DNA of 64,000 bases, taken from assembly GCF_947242115.1 (NCBI RefSeq), contig NC_074711.1, positions 9,914,434 to 9,978,433 on the forward strand, read 5' to 3'. The notes beneath the pieces are model-generated. The model made no database searches and had not been told where the DNA came from. It saw only the letters and a program-made list of their open reading frames with translations. This document shows, in pieces, positions 10,801-21,176 of the stretch; the stretch's first letter is position 1, and the number at the start of each line of letters is the position of its first letter. This stretch comes from Biomphalaria glabrata. Taxonomy: Eukaryota > Mollusca > Gastropoda > Planorbidae. The translations under genes were made by a program, and so were the position numbers.

Positions 10801-13800
10801 TTGTCATCAGTGTATATATAACAATGAGATGCCCTTGTACCTTAGCGAACTGATTACTCCATATGTCCATATGTCCCCCAGAGAACCCTGCGCTCAATTT
10901 AGTAGTGCCACGTTTCTCCCTCAAAAGCTACGGTCTGCGTGCTTTTTCAGTTCACGGACCAAAGGTTTGGAACTCACTCCCCATTGATCTCAGACAGACA
11001 ACATGCTATACCACTTTTAAGAAGAACATTAAGACCTACTTGTTTAAAACTTTTTTAGATTAACTGTTATTGCGGCAGTTGTGTTTATGTTTGTAATGTT
11101 GTTACAGCGCCTTGAGCCTACATTTTGTTTGTTAACAGCGCTTTATAAATAAAATTATTATTATTATTATTATTATTAATATATTTTATTGTATTAAATA
11201 GTTTCGTTGAAGTTTTCAATTATATTTTGGGAGAAAAAAAAAACAGTAGGATCTACTGACCAATGGTTGAATTGACAAAATAATTTCATCTTATTATGTA
11301 ATCATGATATTTGTTTCTCCTTTATGCATTTTAAAGTTTTGTTGTTGTTTTTTTCACGCTTAAGTTGTATGAAATAAATATCATGAAGAAAATATACTTT
11401 CTAATTTATGTATTTTTCTCCAGGTGGGGTTGGCTGGCTTTTAACTGTGGCAGTACTTACGGAATTTCAGAAGGCAAATGGAAGCTAGCATCTAGGTCAG
11501 TGATGCTAAGTTGTTGTTTTTTATTAAATGCTTCTCAAAGAAAACAAGTTGCTCTGACAACATACGTCTCATAGAATTAATCTAACACTAATTACAAGTA
11601 GAGCATATTCACTTTTCAAGCCGCTCAACTAGTTGGGTTGTCACACAATCGTCAGACTAAGACTAAGACTGCTTTATTGAACCTTAAGGAAATTTGTTGT
11701 GATTACAAGGACTCTTTTCTCATATAAAGACAACACAACAGAAAAATACACATAAATACAACAGAAACAACATAAAGAGTTCATTCAGCGACTACACACA
11801 GGTAGTTCTGATGGAGCGGGTGGCCGTTGTCTTCCAAGATTTTTTCGATTTTTCTTAGGCACTTTTGTTCAAAAAGTTCCTTTAAATGTGGTAATGTTGT
11901 GAGTGTAATTAATTTTTGATGCTTTTTTTTATGATGTTTTCTAGACTTCGCAACAGTTTAGATGAGGCGTTGCCTTGTCAACAAGTTATTCCGTATGTTA
12001 GCAGATTTTGTATAGTCGCGCCGTAAAAAGTCTCATTGATCTTCTTGTTTAGTTTAAAGCTTTTGAGTTTGTATAGAAATAAGAGTCGCTGGGCTGTTTT
12101 CTTTGTCAGAGTTCCAAGGTGGTCTTCCCATGAAAGCTTGTTGTTGATAATAACGCCTAGATATTTATATGCCTTTACTTGTTCTATAGATGTAGTATTT
12201 ATTTGCAGTTCACGTATAGTTTGTTTTTTCTTTCTAAAATCTATTATAAGTTCTTTAGTTTTTGTGACATTCAGTTCTAGAAAGTTGTCGGTGCACCAGT
12301 TTGTAAACTCTTCAATCGAGCTTCGATACTGAGTTTCGTCTCCTGAAATAAAACCGACTATAGCGAATTTAATGAGTTTAACTGAGTCATAGATGCTTCT
12401 TATGTCATTAGTGTGAAGAGTGTACCGTACAGGAGAAAGTACACAACCTTATGGAGCACCCGTACATAGTACTCGAGTTGACGATTTGGTGTTGTTGACT
12501 TTAACTTACTGGGGGCGTTGGGTTAAAAAGTTTAGAACCCATGCTTGTAAGTAAGGGCTTACATTTAAGTTGCTCAGTTTGTTTATCATTAGATGTGGCT
12601 GTATGGTATTGAAAGTCAGGTTACTATTCAAAGCTTTATACCATTTTGGTCTTTACAAAAGTCATCATTTTGTAAAGAGATTGAAAAAATACAATTCTAT
12701 TAAATTAAAAGCAATGTATAGAATTAAACGTCAAGGGTATAGAGCACGTCTCTATTTCCCATGGTCTCCAAACGTCAATGGTATAGAACACGTCTCTATT
12801 TCCCATGCTCTCCAAACGTCAAGGGTATAGAGCACGTCTCTATTTCCCATGCTCTCCAAACGTCAAGGGTATAGAACACGTCTCTATTTCCCATGGTCTC
12901 CAAACGTAAAGGGACTACAGGGTTAAACGACTAATACAATTAAATGGCAAACGCAGTTAAATAACCCTATACAAAAAAAAGTTAAAAGACTGATACGGTT
13001 AAATGACTAATGCAGTTAAATGACTAATGTAGCTAAATAACTAAGACAGTTGGTGTTTAGGACCAAAACAATACAAAGAACAGTATAGGTGTCAGTTTTA
13101 AAAAAGAGTATTTTTTCTATTACTCGTCATTATATCTCTCACTTCTGACTCTCCTGTTCAACTCAGTAAATATTCGTATTTACGACTTTGAAAGCACCAT
13201 AGCTGTAAAACTATTGACTTAACGTTGTCATCACCCTCCCCCCTCCCTTTTCTACTTCCTCAATCATTCAAAGCTCTGCAACTGGAATCTAATATCTGCT
13301 AAGCTAGCAAACTGATTTCAACCCAATTAAGCCTGCTGATATTTACAATTTGAAAGCAAGCTATTGATAAATTTTGTGTTTACCTTATTTAATTAGCTTT
13401 TAACCGGATGTCACAATGTTGACCAAGGGAGAGCATACATCATATTTTACAGATTACTTTGTCCATAAATTTGTTTTTCATTAAGTCTACAGTTTGACTC
13501 GATTTACAGCATTATCGACTAAACGCCATCAATGGATCTCATGGAGGCGATAATTACATTCTTTTATGTTGGCTTAGGCACATTAGCACACGTGTAGGTT
13601 GAAATAAGAACACTGATATGTTTAGGCCTGTTATAATTTTAAAAGTATAGAAATAATTTTTAAAAAAAATTGTTTCTAAGACAAATGGAAGAGTATTTCA
13701 ATAGAATATCATACCAGAAACGAAATCAGAAAACCTTTCTTTAGGTCGAGCTCCTTATTTAAATGCACTTATGAAGTCTCTAGGAAAAATCTTGAAGAAA

Positions 13801-16800
13801 AAAAAATAGTATAAAGAAAATAATGTGAGTTTGTCTAGGGAAAGATGCAGAGTGTAAAGATTGTATTTTGTCATGTGGCTGACAGGCCAATATCCTTTAG
13901 GTTACGGCTTGGCCACCTAACAAGGGGGCTGAGTTCAAATCCCGACTCGAGCAGAGTTGTGTTTGCTCAGCGCCGAAAGGTAGCACGGAAACCCTGCCCC
14001 GTATTCCCTCTCCCTAACTGTTCCAAAAAAAGGAGATTGAATAATAGCGTTTTGAGCATGCGATTAGCATGAAAGATGCGCTATGTAAAAACAATTTTTA
14101 AAAAAAAAGCAATTACAGAGGAGTACTGCAAACGTTATCAGTAGACAGACAGCCCCTGGAGTCTATATTAAATCAGAACACTTGATTGCAGTGTGGCATG
14201 AGGTTAATGTATATAAGTCAGGCAAGGATCTAAATAACTCAATTATTCGTATTAAACGATCGCATTACTTTTGAACTATTGACCAAATTCACTGACACTA
14301 AGTGATGTACTCTCGCTGACAGCCAGCTACTAACCAACTGCTATATACCCCCTCCCCCCCCCCCACAGGTCCACAAATGAGATTGGACCAAAGCGCTCTG
14401 AGCATGCTATAAGCATGAAAGTAGCGCTATATAAAACCTATATATATATATTATATATATATATATTAGCAAAGATATTAACATGGGAACTTTTTTCTGT
14501 TGCTCGTAAACAGTTTTGCTATTTATTTATTTACACAGGGCAGCAGCTACAACGTTAATGGCTGGTACTGCTGGAGGAATAGTTGGTTCTTTTGGCAGGT
14601 ATTGTATTCATTTGAATTTATTGTAGACGTACTTGACCGATAGACTTACTTGACGCACAGGGCGCCAGCTCTCCACAGAGATCAATCATAGGCGACTTCC
14701 ACAACCTCTTCCCAGCTGGTGCCCTTGGATATTAGGTCTTCTAAGAAGGTTTGACGCCATTTTATCCGTAGATGGCCTCGTTTTCACTTCCTCTTTTCGG
14801 TCTCCATGTTATGATGGCTTGGACTAGAATTTGGACTATTATTTATAATTGAAATGACACTTGCGATCCCCTTGTTAAATTATGTTTGGAAAAGCAAAGT
14901 CGCTTTTCTGCGTTACAGCAAATAAAATCCTCTTAGTAATGATTTAGTATTGATAGTACTAACAGCACAAAGCAAACTGAGTATTGCTATATCATTATGT
15001 ATACGTGGTTGATCGGTTCCATAGTATTCTAGTAGTACTCTAATAGGTATATCATTCGCATATGCTCAATGCAAACATTTTGTTCTGTTACAGCTATATT
15101 GCCAAGAAGAAAAAGTTTCTCATTCCTTGGATTGTTAATGGAGTTCTTGGGGGTCTTGTATCTATAACAGGTACACTTTACCTTTTATTTTTTGTAGATG
15201 TCACCTTGTAGGACCTTATGACCATAGCGCGCTATAACATGCCAACGCGCTATAGCGGCTATACAAGATCAAAAATACAAAAGCAAAAAAAAAAAAAAAA
15301 GAAATGTACAAATTATATTTTATTTACGATAAATAAATATAATTAATACATGTACATATTGTATGTATCTAGACAACTTGTGAAATAGTACACGATACTA
15401 TCTTTTACTATTAAATGAAAAATTCTAGACTCAATCAAATTTTCACTTCTTTTAGTTCTATAAGATGGCTTCTTGTTTATGTTCTGTACTGCCAGATTAC
15501 ATTTTAGTACGATAGACCTTAAAATTAGAAAGTTGTTGGTTAACTTGAACATTTCCATAGATAATGTTTTAATGTTTTCTAAGCCAGCTGTGCTGTCACG
15601 GGAGTCTGGGAAGCGCTAGTCATTGGCTCCAGTGGAGCGGTCTTTGTCTTGCTGACAAATGAGCTGCTTATCAAACTTCGTATCGACGACCCGGTCAGTG
15701 CTATCCCTGTCCATTTCACTGGTGGAGTGTGGGGGCTGCTGGCCACGGGGATTTTCGTTCACAAGGATACCATCACCAACAACTTCTCTGCCAGGCCAGG
15801 CATTGTCCAGGTAAGTTGACCACTGCGTTGTTCTGGTGGCTGAGCTGCCAGTGGACTACTAAGTCCACATGTCCTACACCACGCTTCAGGTTAAAAGCAC
15901 TGTGCACCATGTCATGCCATCTTGTTTTTGTGATGCCATTTGTAATCATAGCATGACCAGAATATTTGTTCTGTTCTTACTTCTCACGGCACGCACACAC
16001 ACACACACACACAGGTCTGTTTTATTCTACACTGAAGAAAGAAACGCAAAAGTTGAGAATTAAATGAAACGAATTTTTATCTCAATAAAGGTTTTTTTTT
16101 TAATTTAGCTCTTCCGGTTGTGGGAGGGGCAGTTGACATCCGATTCCTTCTTCGTTGTGATCTAAGCAATATTTAAGACAAATTTTATCAAGATTGGACA
16201 AACGGTTTTGATTTTTATTCGGAACATTTATACATACATAGATACATATTTTTTACAGTTTGCTTTATATATTAGATCACATAATCACATATCCACTGTA
16301 TTAATTAACATTTGATCTATAATTCTTCTGCTAATATAGTTTACTTAGCATATAGTTCTAAAAATAAAATTCTAAAAGTTTTTCTTACTTGAATATTACA
16401 ACGGCTGCTCCCACATTATGTCGAAAGGCATTTGCTTAAGACAAATAATTATATATATGTAGGCGTAGGTCTATATATATTAATAAAGTGTTTCCTAAAC
16501 TTTTGACCTATTTGTACCCATTCAAGAATTTTCGTAACATATAGGCCCTAGTATCCCCCCCCCCCCCCAGAAAAAAAATTTATTATTTTAATAACAGACA
16601 ATTTTAATTTGGTAGGCCTACATACAAAAAAAAAATTAAAGAAAAAAATTGTTAATAAAATAATTGAAAGTTCTGTTATAATTGACATAAATTTGAAGCA
16701 GTTTTGATGACTGGTTCCTAGTTTGTTTATTTTAATATTAGAAGCGATTTTTTTTTTCGATTTATTGTCTAAAATGCTTAAATAGCATTTATTAACTGAA

Positions 16801-19627
16801 CAAAATTAATGGGTATTTAAATAAAATAAGCATAGTTATTGAGGTTACAAAGCGTACCCCCTTTAAATTCTTCCCCGTACCCCTGGGGGTACGCGTACTC
16901 TACTTTAGGAAACACTGTATTAAATACATTAGATTTAAATGAATATTCTCTTAAACGTCTTCGAGTTGCAGAGTTAAGGGAAGCAATTCTTTTATGCATG
17001 TCCATTATTTTCATTATTGGCTTCCCCTGATTAGCCCAATGGTGGACTATTGTTTCTTTTTGTCAATTCATGAAACCATTCTATTGTGTAAATACACCAA
17101 AACAAACATTTTCTAGAATTCTAAAGCTTTCGTTTGGTAAAGAAATGTACAATCGTGTAGTATTTCTGTTAAATGAATCACTTTGCCTTGTCTCATTGTT
17201 TGAATCTTGATTCATAACAACGCGTTGAATAAGCATTGGGATAAACAATTGTCTCCCTTTTATTTCCATTCTGAGCATTTCGTTGTTTAAGTTCAGTTTT
17301 TCAAGCAACTTGCTGGAGTGACTAAGTTTCCTTAAAGAAAAAAAACAACATGTATTTGATGTAGATCTGGAAAAGGAAAAGTGTAAATCTTTTTTTTTTT
17401 TTTTACTGTAGATAAAGTGGATCTAGTTTTTACAAAGCTTATATCAATTTGTCTGGTCAAAAGTTTTCGGATGAAGTTGAAACTTTGAACAACTGTTAAT
17501 TGGTATAGACAAGACATGAATCAATTTTGAAAAAAATAACTAAGTAGTCAATTATTTGCGTGTAAATAATTATTTAGTTTAATACCAAAGGGGGAAATTA
17601 ATACTTCAGTATCCACATATATGGCCAAATATGTAGGGTGTCGTCCACGTAGATAATTGACCACTTTATTTCTTCCACATCCATTCTAGGATTCATTGCG
17701 CCGAACAAAACATGAATCAATAAAAAAAAAATAAAACAACTACTCAATTAATTATTGTAATTAGTTATTTTAATATTGAATATGGGAAATAGCTTCTACA
17801 TTATTGGTAATTAACTATTTTAATATCTAAACGGGGAAAAAGCTTCTACATTATTGTGAGATATAGTTGTAAGTGCGTAGTTCTTTCCTGTTGATATATT
17901 TTTTTTTTTTTTTTTTTAGAATTTTAAAAATATTTTGCTTGTTGTTTTTTTTTTAACTACATATAAAGTGGATCCAGATCTAGGTTTTTTAAACAAATCA
18001 TATATGTTGAGTTCCGATACTTATTTTCTGAGGTTCATCCGTTCCTCTAGAAATGAATCACCGTCTTGGCTCAAATCTCAGCTAGGGTAAGAAAGTGAGA
18101 AGGGGTTTAAACTCAGGACCATTGTGAAAATAGTCCAAAGCGTATTCCACTCGGCAATGCAGCTTTTGTTATTTCAACAGTTTTGATTTCCTCGTTAAGC
18201 ATTATTATTGGTTCATCTCAGAGTACACTTCCTCATGTGGCTGTGGAGCCCTATTTTGGAGAGACACTCCCGTCCACAAATAACGCAGATTAAGCTGGCT
18301 TGTGCTTCGGTGGTAGAGGAGCTAGCCATTTTTCGGATTTTACTTTTTTTTTCCTGAGCTGAGACCCATGTTCTTTCGATGTCCATAGCTTTCTTGGTCA
18401 CTGTCTCTCTCCATCTGGTGCGGTCTGGAGCTATGTATTCCCAATTGTCAGTATTGATGTTCAATGATTTGAGGTCACGTTTTATTACATCTATGTAACG
18501 GAGGTGGGGGCGACCAGTTTTTCTTGTGCCAGTCGCGAGTTGTCCATAGAGGATGACTTTCGGGATGCGCTTGTCCTCCATCCTAACGTGTTATTAAGTT
18601 ACTGAGACCACACAAATGTTCCCTCTAAACTTCTAAAATTAGGACCGACATTACAAGAGTCGTAAGCGTCGACCATTTAAAAGAAGGGATTTAAATATAG
18701 AATTTGAAAATAGATCGTTATAATAAATGTTATAAATAAATAAATGCTTGTGTATGCCTAACAGGGAGGAAGTGCCACATTGTTGGGTGTTCAAGCTTTG
18801 GCTGCATTGGCTATTTCAGCCTGGGCTATTGGTGTTGGTGGTCTACTGTTGAAAGTCATTGATTTAACTGTGGGCCTTCGTCTCACTCCAGAGAATGAAG
18901 AAATTGGCGCAGACATGTCTGAACACGGAATCAGGTTGATTAATAAATGACAAATTTAATTTATGACTTCAATAGGGCCTATTCTCTTCTTAGTTAAAAT
19001 GCCTTTTTTTCAGTGATATGAAATGCATTGTTTTATACTATAATTATATAATACGAAGTAGAATGTGTTATATTTTTATATATATTTTTGCAAAAAAAAA
19101 ATAAAAAATTAATATTAATATTTAATGATACTGTTAAATAGTGTAAAAAATTATTTACTTCTCTTTGCAGATCTTTCAACTCAGCTCACAGAATACAACA
19201 TCTCTCAGACCTCAACTCTCTCTTGGAGCTTGTGGAACACGGTCTTGTTCCAGGAATCAGAAAGGTGTCTGCACCTTCTTCTACTGACCACACTTCTCTC
19301 CAGACAACAGAAAACTCAACCCACAAGATCGACGGCATCAATGAACAAAAGCCAAAGCGATTTCGACTCCATGGGCGAATCTGGCAGGCATTGCAACACC
19401 GCGTGGACAAGTACATCCCACATCAGGACCAGAACCACAACGGAATGCCACAGCAAAGGTCTACAACTTTCAGGAAGAGTCACCAAAAGCATAGACTGTC
19501 AGGTGAGGAGACAAGGCCAGACGCTGTTGTCAGTGACAACCTTACAGTTGAAAATGGAAACAATATATCAATGATAAGTTATTTGAATAACGACATGACA
19601 GAAGACACACAGGCTTATGATTTGTAA
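7880..19627 (+). CDS. Ammonium transporter (Amt family), eight exons, 5'-partial
   Basis: Exons: 7880-8143, 9799-10081, 11424-11495, 14539-14598, 15094-15170, 15584-15810, 18765-18934, 19171-19627. Every junction is AG/GT and the phases agree, giving 535 codons to a TAA stop. The frame opens as (G)FGLLESGCVSSKNEVN, so the first helix and start codon (perhaps 50-60 residues) lie upstream of the window. Family marks are clear: SGAIAER after the third helix, the two pore histidines in GDGPVHLVGG and SAIPVHFTGG, and LWWGWLAFNCGS. Amt proteins are membrane channels/transporters for ammonium; the animal AMT branch fits best, rather than Rh. The last exon adds a hydrophilic cytoplasmic tail of about 150 residues, longer than the core needs. 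Introns carry LINE, SINE and MITE copies. It converges on the chitin-binding gene. Confidence 0.93.
8325..8410. repeat. 19-bp tandem repeat, about 4 copies
   Basis: Repeats of CCAAACTGCTGGTAGACAA lie in the Amt intron after the 7880-8143 exon. The copies are nearly perfect. A CA-rich tract follows at about 8705-8745. The rest of 8144-9200 is AT-rich with nothing recognised. Confidence 0.9.
9200..9640. other. GC-richer intronic block, not recognised
   Basis: This stretch of the Amt intron is less AT-rich than its flanks and has a 71-codon + strand frame at 9406-9621 starting from a non-ATG codon. No domain is seen. It could be a decayed mobile-element piece. Confidence 0.3.
10190..11176 (+). 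mobile_element. 5'-truncated LINE (CR1/L2-like reverse transcriptase, 3' half)
   Basis: Lies in an Amt intron in the same orientation as the gene. The frame includes the catalytic FADDSQLY motif, then NLGVFFDSTLSFDPHI, LSRLDYCNAVLAGIP, LHWLPVKARIDYK and, after one frame change near 10880, AFSVHGPKVWNSLP. This order is typical of the CR1/L2-like branch of non-LTR retrotransposons. The element ends in CTTTATAAATAAA and an (ATT)n tail at about 11155-11177. The 5' end, with the endonuclease and most of the RT, is missing. Confidence 0.9.
11640..12600 (-). mobile_element. 5'-truncated LINE, second family (Rex1/CR1-like), degraded
   Basis: Read on the minus strand, the segment gives a broken reverse transcriptase: VLSPVRYTLHTNDIRS, a decayed catalytic box (KFAIVGFI where FADD is expected), FTNWCTDNFLELNVTKTKEL and VKAYKYLGVIINNKLSW. 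Several in-frame stops interrupt it. It sits opposite to the Amt gene in the same intron, about 460 bp past the plus-strand LINE. It is clearly older than that copy. Confidence 0.8.
12728..12908. repeat. 44-bp tandem repeat, 4 copies
   Basis: Four units of 44 bp with the core GTCTCTATTTCCCATG, flanked by GGTATAGA and CTCCAAACGTCAA. It is followed at about 12950-13045 by a degenerate short repeat on the theme GTTAAATGACTAATG. Both are intronic. Confidence 0.9.
13045..13840. other. Amt intron, nothing recognised
   Basis: AT-rich intronic sequence. No coding frame, RNA gene or repeat landmark was recognised on either strand. Confidence 0.5.
13850..14110 (+). repeat. SINE family 2 copy
   Basis: Has a B-box-like GAGTTCAAATCCC, then CAGAGTTGTGTTTGCTCAGC, a C-rich stretch, and a 3' end TTGAGCATGCGATTAGCATG followed by GCGCTATGTAAAAAC. 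A truncated copy of the 3' part lies at 14345-14440, and relatives lie near 26.0 and 39.2 kb. Confidence 0.65.
14340..14467 (+). repeat. SINE family 2, 3' fragment with (TA)n tail
   Basis: Carries GAGATTGGACCAAAGCGCTC and GAGCATGCTATAAGCATGAA, then GTAGCGCTATATAAA and a TA-dinucleotide tail. It lies 70 bp before the 60-bp Amt exon at 14539. Confidence 0.7.
16486..16917. mobile_element. hAT-like MITE, 432 bp
   Basis: Starts (A/C)AGTGTTTCCTAAA and ends TTTAGGAAACACTG, an inverted terminal repeat of about 13 bp. The flanks TATTAATA and TATTAAAT are near-identical 8-bp candidates for a target duplication. Near the 3' end it carries CGTACCCCTGGGGGTACGCG. No transposase frame, so it is non-autonomous. 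It sits in the large Amt intron between 15810 and 18765. Confidence 0.75.
17410..17960 (+). repeat. AT-rich dispersed repeat, copy 3 (two joined pieces)
   Basis: Begins with GTGGATCTAGTTTTTACAAA and GCTTATATCAATTTGTCTGG, then the GAAGTTGAAACTTTGAACAA landmark. A second start (CCACATCCATTCTAGGATTC) near 17674 is followed again by TTAATTATTGTAATTAGTTA and a TTGTAAGTGCGTAGTTCTTT tail. This suggests two copies or an internal duplication. Non-coding. Confidence 0.55.
18030..18165 (-). repeat. tRNA-headed SINE, family 3 (partial)
   Basis: On the plus strand the text GGTTTAAACTCAGGACCATT, then TAGTCCAAAGCG and CCACTCGGCAATGCAGC, is the reverse of a tRNA-like head. A similar block lies at 28.80-28.91 kb. 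Confidence 0.45.
18205..18592 (-). mobile_element. LINE ORF2 C-terminus with zinc-knuckle (family D)
   Basis: A 122-codon open frame on the minus strand starts MEDKRIPKVILYGQLATG and carries RKTGRPHLRYIDVIKRDLK, WEYIAPDRTRWRETV and a terminal CVICGRECLSKIGLHSHMRK with a following C. This Cys-Cys-His-Cys end closes the ORF2 of a widespread animal LINE group. The stop is in place, so the 3' end of the coding region is intact, but the rest of the element is gone. It lies in an Amt intron, antisense to the gene. Fragments of the same 3' end lie at 7.6 and 34.3 kb. Confidence 0.85.
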
Positions 19628-19691
19628 ACACATTATGGAACAATGATTACAAGTGACTTTTATAAGCACATAATCTAACATCTGTCTAGTT

Positions 19692-21176
19692 CAGTGGTTC
19701 CCAAGCGTTTTTGTCTCGTAGACCCCTTGCTATGTTTTCTGGTTTTTGGTAGACTCCCTGCTTAATTTGTATTGAATTTTTGCAAATTCATCAACATTTT
19801 TTTTAATCATTTCTAACTCTAGTGAGTTGAGGAGTAAATAATAATTTCAAGCTAGAAATGAAGTTATAACGATTTTTTTTTTTTTGATAAAATTCAAATT
19901 TAAACCAATTAAAATAACAATATGTATTCCTGGAATCACAAAACACACTCGAAATTATTTTTTCCAGGCTTATCATCTAATGCGACGGATATTATGTTTC
20001 ATATGAGAATACATATGCAATAGTCCTTCGAACATTAAATATTGATTAATTAATTTGCCTTAAGTATCATTGTAAAGTTTTCGCAAAGAGCAGTTTCTCG
20101 TGTATTTCTTGATCTTTCACGTGTGGCACAAATATTGAGTCCACGGAACTGTTTTCACTTAGGGAGGAGGGGCGAAGGCGAGTAACTGGCTTCTAAGCCA
20201 GTAAGCTTTGAGCAGGAAGGGCTCATGAGTCTTGGCTTGCTACCATTCTGAATTTAAAACTCTACTGCCCTGCAGCTTTACCCAAACATAGAAAGGCTTT
20301 CGTGGGTCAACCCTATGAAAAATATTAGGAGCCGGCGACCCTTAGGCAGTTTGTAGCACACAGCGCTACACCCTGTCAGAGCCTGTAACGCCGCTGATAC
20401 CAAACTGTATATATGTCGTTTGCAAAGAATTATAAGAAGCTTTAAATTTTATAACTCATGCTACCGATGTGCCTTTGAACTGTATTGTTGCTTTAAAAAA
20501 GATTCTTTTAATAATATCAGATGTAGGTTTGTGTAAAACAGGTTTTAAAATTACAACGGCTGGAAAAATCAATGTTTTATCCCTAGTGTTTTCCGTATTT
20601 TGCGAAAAGGAGAGATATTGTAAGACTCTCACAAATCATCATCTTCTTTATATGATGTCAAAGAGAGATCTAGTGGTACCATTCTTTATCTTTGAGTGTT
20701 CGAAAGTTTTTCAAATCTTTATCTATTTTGTCAGGGTGGCATCGTCTCAGAAAATCCTCCAACGTAATTTGTTTCATATCATCAGAAAAAAGTCACTTAG
20801 GCAACCACTTGTTTGACAGGGAAAGAATGAATCCCAATTTTAAATAATTATTGTTGTACAGTCTACATTTTTTTATGCTAAACATTACTTACATGTAGAC
20901 TAAATTAAGCTCTTTAAATAAGTATTGGAATTAAATACAATGATTTTTCATTTGATTAGCAGGAATATTGAAAGGATTAACTAAGGTACAAATAATATAA
21001 TGTAATTAATTAATGTGATGTAAAAATTAAAGTCACGACCTGCTTGAATGAAATTTATTATCGTAGACTCCGTGGACATCTCATAGACCCCCAATTTATT
21101 TTACACTTTCGTAGACCCCTTGGAAAGTATTTCTAGACCAATGGGGGTCTATATATGACCACTTTGGGAATCACTG
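19692..21176. mobile_element. hAT-like DNA element, about 1.5 kb, old
   Basis: Begins CAGTGGTTCCCAAGCG with GTAGACCCCTTGC close inside, and ends TTGGGAATCACTG preceded by GGGGTCTATATATGACCACT. The ends are inverted and the GTAGACCCC text recurs near the 3' side, as in hAT families of this type. The flanks are not a clean 8-bp duplication, so it is old. I see no intact transposase. A GC-richer repeat (about 20155-20410) looks inserted inside it. It starts 65 bp after the Amt stop, so Amt transcripts may end in it or run through it. Confidence 0.75.
20155..20410 (+). repeat. Repeat nested in the hAT element
   Basis: A GC-richer block with GGAGCCGGCGACCCTTAGGC, TTTGTAGCACACAGCGCTAC and GCCTGTAACGCCGCTGATAC. 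It differs sharply in composition from the surrounding element and looks like a SINE-type or LINE-3'-type insertion. Not assigned further. Confidence 0.4.

Noticed and set aside
20469-20816. 115-codon ORF inside the old hAT-like element, as a possible transposase
   Set aside because: Neither strand shows the hAT dimerisation or catalytic motifs. The frame is AT-rich low-information text.
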